The position numbers and the translations under genes were made by a program. Below are positions 1 through 4,467 of a DNA stretch of 5,236 bases, piece after piece. Position 1 is the stretch's first letter. Every line of letters starts with the position of its first letter. This DNA comes from Ruminococcaceae bacterium UBA6364 (lineage in GTDB: Bacteria; Bacillota; Clostridia; Oscillospirales; Acutalibacteraceae), in the NCBI GenBank assembly GCA_002440045.1, contig DJRI01000024.1, positions 1 through 5,236 of the forward strand, written 5' to 3'. Below the pieces are notes generated by a model. The model searched no databases. It saw only the letters and a program-made list of their open reading frames with translations, and had not been told where the DNA came from.

Positions 1-22
1 GGAAGATAGGGCGATGCCGACA
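1..22 (+). rRNA. rrf: 5S ribosomal RNA, 3' end (partial)
   Basis: The first bases (GGAAGATAGGGCGATGCCGA, then CA) match the usual 3' end of bacterial 5S rRNA: the GGGAAGATAGG-type loop E/helix IV strand followed by the helix I 3' strand GCCGAC. The gene starts upstream of the window, so the 5' strand of helix I cannot be checked. A tRNA gene 31 bases further on supports the tail of an rRNA operon. The exact 3' end is uncertain by a few bases. Confidence 0.72.
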
Positions 23-27
23 CATAT

Positions 28-47
28 ACCGGATAAATTTATCCGGT
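28..47 (+). repeat. 20-bp perfect palindrome between 5S rRNA and tRNA-Asn
   Basis: The arm ACCGGATAAA at 28-37 is followed at once by its exact reverse complement at 38-47. Flanking ATATA/TATAT extends the symmetry to about 24-52 with one bulged T. As RNA it would form a stem of about 8 bp with an AATT loop. There is no U-tract after it, so it is unlikely to terminate. A processing hairpin between 5S and the tRNA is the simplest reading, but this is inference. Confidence 0.6.
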
Positions 48-52
48 TATAT

Positions 53-128
53 GCCTTCTTAGCTCAGTTGGTAGAGCATGCGGCTGTTAACCGCAGGGTC
101 GTAGGTTCGAGTCCTACAGGAGGCGCCA
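53..128 (+). tRNA. tRNA-Asn (anticodon GTT), CCA encoded
   Basis: A full cloverleaf can be drawn by eye. The acceptor stem pairs GCCTTCT (53-59) with AGGAGGC (118-124) with one G-U pair. The D-arm is GCTC/GAGC (62-65 with 74-77). The anticodon stem TGCGG/CCGCA (79-83 with 91-95) encloses the loop CTGTTAA, giving anticodon GTT at 86-88. The T-arm is GTAGG/CCTAC (101-105 with 113-117) around TTCGAGT. The discriminator is G125 and CCA is encoded at 126-128. It delivers asparagine to ribosomes and probably forms the last gene of the rRNA operon, since it follows the 5S end closely and a terminator follows it at once. Confidence 0.97.
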
Positions 129-160
129 AAATCCCGTTCACTTCAGTGGACGGGATTTTT
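129..160 (+). terminator. Intrinsic terminator after tRNA-Asn
   Basis: A 13-bp stem (129-141 with 146-158) with one G-U pair and a TTCA loop is followed by a T-run at 156-160. It begins directly after the encoded CCA, so it ends the rRNA/tRNA transcript. Confidence 0.92.
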
Positions 161-364
161 ACTTCTTACCTCTTCACTCTTGCTTAAAAACAAACAGTTA
201 AACGGATTTTCGGAAAGTAATCGGAAAGTAAAAAGTAATAGGTAATCCGTTCCCTAGGATCCGCTTTAAAGGCTTACAAAATCATATACTGTATTTGACT
301 TTATCTTTTGCTAAAAAGGGTCACATCTATTTACAACACAGACGAGCGGTGGTTATGATTTTAT
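161..364. other. Gene-free spacer with a small tandem repeat
   Basis: No open reading frame with a ribosome binding site is visible here. The stretch contains TCGGAAAGTAA in two perfect tandem copies (210-220 and 221-231), flanked by an 8-bp inverted repeat AACGGATT/AATCCGTT (201-208 with 244-251). GCTTACAAAATCA at 272-284 recurs exactly at 414-426 in the leader downstream. I see no RNA gene and no convincing promoter in this interval. Confidence 0.5.
210..231 (+). repeat. 11-bp tandem repeat, two copies, inside an 8-bp inverted repeat
   Basis: TCGGAAAGTAA occurs twice in direct tandem. AACGGATT (201-208) and AATCCGTT (244-251) flank the pair as inverted repeats. Function unknown; it may be a polymerase-slippage duplication or a protein binding site. 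Confidence 0.6.
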
Positions 365-371
365 ATCAATA

Positions 372-400
372 TTGAGGTTATTCCTTATTTCTGATATAAT
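372..400 (+). promoter_or_regulatory. Sigma-A promoter P1 for the macro-domain gene, with overlapping inverted repeat
   Basis: The -35 box TTGAGG (372-377) is 17 bp from a perfect -10 box TATAAT (395-400), which also carries the extended TG motif at 392-393. The predicted start is near 407, giving a leader of about 170 nt before the ATG at 578. A perfect 10-bp inverted repeat, TGAGGTTATT at 373-382 with AATAACCTCA at 398-407, overlaps the two boxes almost exactly. A repressor or a DNA/RNA structure could therefore act here. The promoter is predicted, not proven. Confidence 0.65.
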
Positions 401-407
401 AACCTCA

Positions 408-444
408 CGAAACGCTTACAAAATCAAAGATTTTGACCGTTTCG
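408..444 (+). other. Nested hairpin in the macro-gene leader
   Basis: An outer stem CGAAACG/CGTTTCG (408-414 with 438-444) encloses an inner stem CAAAATC/GATTTTG (419-425 with 429-435) with an AAA loop. It lies directly downstream of the predicted P1 start, so it would form the 5' end of that transcript. There is no U-tract after it, so it is not a typical terminator. Confidence 0.6.
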
Positions 445-460
445 GAGAACATTGAATGGC

Positions 461-521
461 TAAATTGGCGGCTTTCGCCGCCGGCACTTTGTGCCGCTCC
501 TGCTGTCGCAGGCGCAATTTA
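461..521 (+). other. GC-rich cloverleaf-like element: three hairpins closed by a common stem
   Basis: Three perfect short hairpins stand in a row: GGCGGC-TTTC-GCCGCC (467-482), CGGCAC-TTT-GTGCCG (482-496) and CCTGC-TGTC-GCAGG (499-512). The stem TAAATTG/CAATTTA (461-467 with 515-521) closes around all three, giving a four-way junction. The block is much richer in GC than its AT-rich flanks. It lies in the leader RNA if P1 is used and just upstream of the start if the second -10 box is used. It matches no RNA family I can name; a dispersed structured repeat or a cis-acting leader RNA are the main options. Confidence 0.6.
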
Positions 522-530
522 TGATATAAT
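522..530 (+). promoter_or_regulatory. Possible second promoter P2 (extended -10)
   Basis: TGATATAAT is an extended -10 box identical to that of P1; the shared block TGATATAATAA occurs at 392-402 and 522-532. No good -35 box is found 16-18 bp upstream, where the third hairpin of the cloverleaf lies. Initiation near 537 would leave a leader of about 41 nt. Confidence 0.4.
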
Positions 531-577
531 AAAGGCAAAGAGAAAAGATAAAAACGAAAGTGAGATAGAATATCCGT

Positions 578-1573
578 ATGCCGCTTCAAATAATACGAAA
601 TGATATAACCAAAATTGATTGTGACGCTATTGTCAACGCCGCCAATTCGACCTTGCTCGGCGGCGGAGGTGTTGACGGCGCAATACACAGAGCTGCCGGA
701 AAAGGCTTGTTGACTGAATGTATGAAGCTCGGCGGTTGTAAAACCGGTCAGGCAAAAATTACAAAGGGGTATAATTTGCCCTGCAAATATGTAATCCACA
801 CTGTCGGCCCGAAGTGGAGAGACGGGAACTCCGGAGAGCGTAAATTGCTTGAATCCTGTTACCGTGAATCCCTCAAATTAGCATATGAAAACAAATGCGA
901 AACAGTTGCCTTTCCGCTGATTTCATCGGGCATATACGGCTACCCGAAGGAGGAAGCACTGCAGGTTGCAGTAAATGAAATCGGCAAGTTCCTTCTCAGT
1001 CACGATATGCTTGTATACATAGTGGTATTTGACAAGGATTGCTTTCGGGTAAGCAAAAAGCTGATTGCCGATATTACCGAATACATAGACGAATACTATG
1101 TCGAAACGCATTATGTCGGAAGGAGCAAAACGCTTCTCGCATATCCGCTTGGGGAAGAATCTGCAGCGTTGCGCGATATGGAAATGCCAAAAGCAGCGTC
1201 ATCTTTCAGCCTTGCTGATGCGGTGAATATGTTGGACGAAAGTTTTTCGCAAATGCTGCTTCGTAAGATTGATGAAAAAGGCTTATCTGATGCCGAGGTT
1301 TATAAAAAAGCCAATGTTGACCGCCGACTGTTTTCAAAAATTCGCTCCGATGTGAACTATAAGACGAGCAAACCTACCGCTATCGCCTTTGCGATTGCTT
1401 TGGAATTGAGTCTTGACGAAACGAAAGATTTTTTGGCGAAGGCAGGTTTTGCCTTGTCACATAGCAACAAGTTCGATGTGATAATTGAATATTTCATAAA
1501 GAGCGGTAACTACAATATATTTGAAATAAACGAAGCGTTGTTTGCGTTTGACCAGCAGCTTCTCGGCACTTGA
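578..1573 (+). CDS. Macro-domain protein (ADP-ribose hydrolase/binding) with C-terminal HTH-like domain
   Basis: The 331-residue protein begins with a macro domain (about 1-165) of the MacroD/YmdB type. It shows NAAN at 20-23, the glycine-rich GGGGVDGAIHRAAG stretch at 28-41, and the loop SSGIYGYP at 116-123. Asn23 and Asp33 align with the Asn25/Asp35 pair of E. coli YmdB, so removal of ADP-ribose from proteins or deacetylation of O-acetyl-ADP-ribose is plausible in the cytoplasm. Residues 165-215 look like a linker. Residues 215-331 form a helical domain with an XRE/HTH-like core (SDAEVYKKANVDRRLFSKI); its target is unknown. The ATG at 578 is the first after an in-frame stop at 566-568, and the protein start fits the family. 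The Shine-Dalgarno is poor (AAAGTGAG at 557-564, 13 nt away), which suggests weak or regulated translation. A vWA gene follows in the same direction. Confidence 0.9.
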   Translation: MPLQIIRNDITKIDCDAIVNAANSTLLGGGGVDGAIHRAAGKGLLTECMKLGGCKTGQAKITKGYNLPCKYVIHTVGPKWRDGNSGERKLLESCYRESLKLAYENKCETVAFPLISSGIYGYPKEEALQVAVNEIGKFLLSHDMLVYIVVFDKDCFRVSKKLIADITEYIDEYYVETHYVGRSKTLLAYPLGEESAALRDMEMPKAASSFSLADAVNMLDESFSQMLLRKIDEKGLSDAEVYKKANVDRRLFSKIRSDVNYKTSKPTAIAFAIALELSLDETKDFLAKAGFALSHSNKFDVIIEYFIKSGNYNIFEINEALFAFDQQLLGT

Positions 1574-1577
1574 TATT

Positions 1578-1594
1578 GTCGCATATGATGCGAC
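1578..1594 (+). other. Short hairpin just after the macro gene
   Basis: GTCGCAT (1578-1584) and ATGCGAC (1588-1594) form a 7-bp stem with a 3-nt loop starting 5 nt after the stop codon. It has no U-tract. It may protect the mRNA 3' end together with the terminator that follows. Confidence 0.5.
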
Positions 1595-1615
1595 CAAATG
1601 ACTCCTCTTTATGAC

Positions 1616-1621
1616 TATAAT
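1616..1621 (+). promoter_or_regulatory. Possible -10 box for the vWA gene
   Basis: A consensus TATAAT lies at 1616-1621 with no recognisable -35 box at the right distance. Initiation about 7 nt downstream (near 1628) would fall inside the 5' arm of the next terminator hairpin, so such a transcript would lack most of the outer stem. This is a prediction only. Confidence 0.35.
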
Positions 1622-1664
1622 GTGATTGTAGGTTTGAGAAACCCGACAATCACATTATTTTTTT
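1621..1664 (+). terminator. Intrinsic terminator between macro and vWA genes, abutting the vWA ribosome binding site
   Basis: The outer stem TGTGATTGT/ACAATCACA (1621-1629 with 1646-1654) is a perfect 9 bp. The inner stem GGTTT/AAACC (1631-1635 with 1639-1643) has a GAG loop. The run TTATTTTTTTT (1655-1664 and neighbours) follows. The vWA Shine-Dalgarno GGAGG is at 1666-1670, so the terminator sits within the leader of that gene. It could end macro-gene transcription, attenuate read-through into vWA, or both. Confidence 0.8.
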
Positions 1665-1678
1665 CGGAGGTAATCAAA

Positions 1679-2332
1679 ATGGAAAAGGTAAAAAACAATA
1701 TCACTGAGCTTGTGTTTATTCTGGACCGCAGCGGCTCAATGTCAGGGCTTGAAAGCGATACGATAGGCGGCTTTAATTCTCTTATTAAAAAGCAGAAAAA
1801 TCAGCAAGGAGAATGCTTTGTCTCTACGGTTTTGTTCGATGATGTAAGCGAAGTCCTGCACGACAGAGTGAAGCTTTCAAAAATCCCGAAAATGACCGAA
1901 AGGGATTATTTCACACGCGGCTCAACAGCGCTCATAGACGCCATCGGCGGCGCTATTCATCATATTGGGAACATTCATAAATACGCCCGTCCCGAAGATG
2001 TTCCGGAGCATACAATGTTTGTTATCATCACCGACGGACATGAAAACGCAAGCCATCGCTATGACAGCGACCGAGTTAAGGCTATGATTGAAAATCAGAA
2101 GAAAAAATACGGCTGGGAGTTCCTGTTTATCGGGGCGAACATCGACGCAGTTGAAACCGCAAAGCATTTCGGCATAGATGCAGACAGAGCCGTAGACTAT
2201 CACGCAGACAGCAAAGGGACGGTGGTCCTCTATGATACCGTTTCAAAGACTGTTTGCAATATGCGCGCTTGTGCACCGATTTTGCCGGGGTGGAGTAGCG
2301 ATATCAAAAAGGATTTTGAAAGCAGAAAGTGA
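1679..2332 (+). CDS. vWA-domain protein with intact MIDAS
   Basis: The 217-residue soluble protein is almost entirely one von Willebrand factor A domain. All metal-binding MIDAS parts are visible: DRSGS at 16-20 (Asp16, Ser18, Ser20), Thr83 in GSTALIDA, and Asp119 in ITDGHEN. The segment GWEFLFIGANIDA (145-157) forms a late strand of the fold. Such domains bind partner proteins through a divalent metal; the partner is unknown here. No signal peptide or membrane segment is seen, so it is probably cytoplasmic, as in TerY-like vWA proteins. The start at 1679 is chosen because GGAGG (1666-1670) lies 8 nt upstream; an upstream in-frame ATG at 1598 would place the terminator hairpin inside the coding region. 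It follows the macro-domain gene by 105 bp and probably works with it, although a terminator separates them. Confidence 0.9.
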   Translation: MEKVKNNITELVFILDRSGSMSGLESDTIGGFNSLIKKQKNQQGECFVSTVLFDDVSEVLHDRVKLSKIPKMTERDYFTRGSTALIDAIGGAIHHIGNIHKYARPEDVPEHTMFVIITDGHENASHRYDSDRVKAMIENQKKKYGWEFLFIGANIDAVETAKHFGIDADRAVDYHADSKGTVVLYDTVSKTVCNMRACAPILPGWSSDIKKDFESRK

Positions 2333-2492
2333 GCCGTCTGCCACCATTGCAGGAAATATGAAAAATAAAACAGATTGAACCGGATGGCAAGCCGAATGGC
2401 AAAAAGGGCAGGCTTTATGTGTGCCAAAATATCTGTCAAAGAACACCGGCGAGGCGTGGCTGGCTGAGGGGCTATTTGAAATAAGAGGTTAG
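2333..2492 (+). pseudogene. Possible decayed coding remnant downstream of vWA gene
   Basis: Three reading frames in succession give protein-like text. The frame from 2333 reads AVCHHCRKYEK and then stops. The frame 2362-2421 reads KIKQIEPDGKPNGKKGRLYV. The frame 2424-2489 reads PKYLSKNTGEAWLAEGLFEI, then RG and a TAG stop. A GTGTG duplication at 2419-2423 could explain the second shift. The CxxC at the start hints at a zinc-ribbon-like piece. No intact start, ribosome binding site or single frame exists. This may be chance, and I cannot name the family. Confidence 0.25.
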
Positions 2493-2572
2493 AAGTTTTA
2501 AAAAGCAAGGATAACAGATAATAGGCAAGGGCTTTAATTGCCTACGCTGAGCAGCATTAAAAATTTTCGGCA
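2493..2572. other. Non-coding spacer with a 7-bp hairpin
   Basis: TAGGCAA/TTGCCTA (2522-2528 with 2538-2544) forms a hairpin with a 9-nt loop and no U-tract. Nothing else stands out. No clear terminator for the vWA transcript was found apart from the converging structure at 2582-2620. Confidence 0.4.
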
Positions 2573-2620
2573 AACAAAAAACACCCTGACGGCACTGTAA
2601 ATTCAGTACTTGTCAGGGTG
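2573..2620 (-). terminator. Intrinsic terminator of the ketopantoate reductase-like gene
   Basis: The stem CACCCTGAC/GTCAGGGTG (2582-2590 with 2612-2620) has an inner ACTG/CAGT pairing. Read on the minus strand it is followed by TTTTTTGTT (complement of 2573-2581), a good U-tract. It begins 14 nt past the stop codon of that gene. The plus-strand side (CTTTCTGTTTT) is a weaker T-run, so it may also stop converging transcription. Confidence 0.85.
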
Positions 2621-2634
2621 CTTTCTGTTTTCGG

Positions 2635-3654
2635 TTATTTATCAAGCCCGTTAAAGAGTTTGACGTTTTCAAAGCAATATGTATATTTGCCGTCCTCGAT
2701 TCCGTGGACGATTTCACAGACCTTATCGTTATACGGTGTGGGGACGCCGTATTTTTTGCCGTAGGCGCACACGACGCCGTTGATTGCGTCGATTTCGCAC
2801 TTTCTGCCTTTTTCAAGGTCCTGAAGCATGCTTGCTTTAAGAAGTCTGTGTTTTTTTATGCAAATCGGAATAAGGATATTTGAAATTTTCTTTTTGAGTC
2901 CGTTGCCCTTATAATAAAGAAGCTTTACAATATCTTTGCCCTGCACAGGTTCGATTTTTATTCCTGCTGCCGCGGCAACGTCTATTACTTCTTTTATAAT
3001 GTTCTGACAGCAAACGCGCGAGTCTTTGCGCTCGGCGGCGTCGCCGAAGGTTCCGCCCATAACCGCCGACATTCCGCTGAAAGCCGAGTTTATAAGCAGC
3101 TTTGACCAACGCACGCCCATAAAATTATCTTCTATTTCAACGGGGCACATAAGCTCAAGAATTTTTTTGACTTCCATAAGCTTTTCGTCTTTTTTGCCGT
3201 TCATTCTGCCGAGGCCGAAGGTCATGCTGTCAGGCTCGCTTGTAAGCTCCGAAACGCCCTTGCCGTGGAGCGTTGCGCCCCACGCAACGGTGCAGCCCAT
3301 TGTTCTGTCCTCGCCGACAACCTCGGATACGGAAAGCTCGGGCAGCCCGTTTTGCAATGTGCAGACAATGCAATCGTCGGTCATATTCTTTTTTAATCCC
3401 TCAAGCACATTTTTGTTATCGAGCTGTTTTGTCAAAAGAAAAATAAGCTCGTATTTTTCGGTCAGCTCGTCGGGCGTGAGAGCGTGCACGGGAACAGTCA
3501 TATCAACCGTTCCTGTTATGTGAGCGCCGTTTTTGTTCATAGCGTCAACGTGCTCCTTGTTTCGGGTGATAAGGTCCACGGGATAGCCCGCTTTCGATAT
3601 GTATGCGCCGAGAACCGTTCCGAGAGAGCCTGCGCCGTAAATTGCCGTTTTCAT
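2635..3654 (-). CDS. Ketopantoate reductase family protein (PanE/ApbA-like)
   Basis: The 339-residue protein has an N-terminal Rossmann fold with the NADP(H) motif GAGSLG at 7-12. It has Lys76 in LLTKQ, QNG at 101-103, Lys185 in RWSKLLINSAFS, and MLQDLEKGRKCEIDAINGVV at 276-295 with Glu287. This is the expected order of conserved and catalytic sites in 2-dehydropantoate 2-reductase, which reduces ketopantoate to pantoate for CoA synthesis. It is some 30-40 residues longer than E. coli PanE, with a basic stretch near 245-272 (KKK, IKKHR). No panB or panC lies nearby, so the substrate could differ. The ATG at 3654 is chosen because GGAGGA (3662-3667) lies 7 nt upstream and the family starts this way. 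The reading frame is open further upstream, but that stretch crosses the promoters and is not coding. The gene is divergent from the TetR gene. Confidence 0.88.
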   Translation of the reverse strand: MKTAIYGAGSLGTVLGAYISKAGYPVDLITRNKEHVDAMNKNGAHITGTVDMTVPVHALTPDELTEKYELIFLLTKQLDNKNVLEGLKKNMTDDCIVCTLQNGLPELSVSEVVGEDRTMGCTVAWGATLHGKGVSELTSEPDSMTFGLGRMNGKKDEKLMEVKKILELMCPVEIEDNFMGVRWSKLLINSAFSGMSAVMGGTFGDAAERKDSRVCCQNIIKEVIDVAAAAGIKIEPVQGKDIVKLLYYKGNGLKKKISNILIPICIKKHRLLKASMLQDLEKGRKCEIDAINGVVCAYGKKYGVPTPYNDKVCEIVHGIEDGKYTYCFENVKLFNGLDK

Positions 3655-3696
3655 ATCTAAATCCTCCGTTTTCGGAAAAATTTTTATACCTCTGAT

Positions 3697-3725
3697 ATTA
3701 TACAGTTTAAAAAGAAAATATGCAA
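3697..3725 (-). promoter_or_regulatory. Sigma-A promoter of the ketopantoate reductase-like gene
   Basis: On the minus strand, TTGCAT (complement of 3720-3725) is separated by 17 bp from TATAAT (complement of 3697-3702). Initiation near 3690 would leave a leader of about 36 nt. Its -35 box is 16 bp from the -35 box of the divergent TetR promoter. Confidence 0.8.
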
Positions 3726-3741
3726 TAAATTTTTTGCGCAC

Positions 3742-3770
3742 TTGACAGCCTATCGGTCGGTAGGTATAAT
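3742..3770 (+). promoter_or_regulatory. Consensus sigma-A promoter of the TetR-family gene
   Basis: TTGACA (3742-3747) and TATAAT (3765-3770) match the consensus perfectly, with a 17-bp spacer. Such a strong promoter suits a gene held down by a repressor. The start would be near 3777, 28 nt before the ATG at 3805. Confidence 0.9.
3749..3764 (+). promoter_or_regulatory. Probable TetR-family operator within the promoter spacer
   Basis: CCTATCGGTCGGTAGG fills the space between the -35 and -10 boxes. Its outer CCTA/TAGG and inner CG pairs make an imperfect palindrome, and the CGGTCGGTAGGTA wording resembles many TetR-family operators. Binding here would block the TetR promoter directly (autorepression). 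The divergent promoter begins only 24 bp away and might also be affected. Inferred from pattern and position. Confidence 0.65.
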
Positions 3771-3804
3771 GATAATCAGAAACCCGACGGGAGAATTGAA
3801 AAAA

Positions 3805-4431
3805 ATGCAAAAGAGCAACACAAAAAACGATATTCTTGAAGCGGCGCTGGAGCTGTTTTCGGTACAGGGGTACGAAGCCACGTCGCTTTCGCAGATTGCG
3901 GAGGCGGTGGGTATTCGCAAGGCGTCGGTATACAGCCATTTTGAAAGCAAGCAGAAAATTCTTGACGCGCTGACAAGCGAGATTTTAGAGCAATATGACA
4001 AGCACTCGATATTTTCACAGGCGAATTTAAGCGACCCTGAATTTCAGAAGCGCATCGACGGCATTTCGCCCGACGAAATATCGGAAATGATTTTAAAACA
4101 TATTCGCTATATTCTGCACGACCCGCACATAAGCAAAACACGCAAGATGCTTACTGTTGAGCAGTTCAGGAATCCCGAGCTTCAAAAATTGCAGACAAAG
4201 CAGAACTACACAAACGTTACGGACTATTTCACGCGGCTTATAAAGCTTCTCATAAAGAGCGGCAGGCTGATTGAAAAAGACCCCGAAATTGCGGCGGCAC
4301 AGCTTGCGCTGCCCATATCCGTCTGGATAAATCTTTGCGACCGTGAGCCGGAGCGCGAAAGCGAAATAACGAGGCTTATAGAGCGGCATGTTCGTCAATT
4401 TTTTGAAATATACGGCAAAGGCGACGCTTGA
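3805..4431 (+). CDS. TetR/AcrR-family transcriptional regulator
   Basis: The 208-residue protein has a typical TetR N-terminal DNA-binding domain at about 8-55: ILEAALELFSVQGYEATS (10-27) followed by the helix-turn-helix SQIAEAVGIRKASVYSHF (29-46) and the start of helix 4. Residues 56-208 form a helical ligand-binding and dimer domain, which is too variable to reveal the ligand. The start at 3805 follows GGGAG (3789-3793). An in-frame TTG at 3742 is the -35 box itself and an in-frame ATG at 3769 overlaps the -10 box, so neither can start translation from this promoter. The operator-like site in its promoter suggests autorepression. A GNAT acetyltransferase gene follows after 36 bp and is probably co-transcribed; the ketopantoate reductase-like gene diverges. 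Confidence 0.92.
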   Translation: MQKSNTKNDILEAALELFSVQGYEATSLSQIAEAVGIRKASVYSHFESKQKILDALTSEILEQYDKHSIFSQANLSDPEFQKRIDGISPDEISEMILKHIRYILHDPHISKTRKMLTVEQFRNPELQKLQTKQNYTNVTDYFTRLIKLLIKSGRLIEKDPEIAAAQLALPISVWINLCDREPERESEITRLIERHVRQFFEIYGKGDA

Positions 4432-4467
4432 AGAAAGCCGTAAACCACCAAAGGAGAGCGAAGATAT

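Noticed and set aside
53..160. tRNA-targeted integration site (att) at tRNA-Asn
   Set aside because: The tRNA is intact, but no repeat of its 3' end and no integrase gene are present in the window.
161..577. CRISPR array or riboswitch
   Set aside because: The repeats are too few and too short for CRISPR, and the structures fit no riboswitch or T-box consensus that I can recognise.
416..799. Minus-strand open frame of 127 codons
   Set aside because: It overlaps the structured leader and the macro-domain coding start on the other strand, with no ribosome binding site and no recognisable domain.
1598..1678. N-terminal extension of the vWA protein from the ATG at 1598
   Set aside because: It would translate through the terminator hairpin and U-run, adds sequence not typical of the fold, and a strong ribosome binding site serves the ATG at 1679.
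3026..3523. Plus-strand open frame of 165 codons
   Set aside because: It is antisense to the ketopantoate reductase-like gene, is rich in Ser and Pro as expected for a reverse-strand shadow, and lacks a ribosome binding site.
3655..3939. N-terminal extension of the ketopantoate reductase-like protein
   Set aside because: It crosses both divergent promoters and the TetR coding start; the Rossmann fold begins at MKTAIYGAGSLG with its own ribosome binding site.
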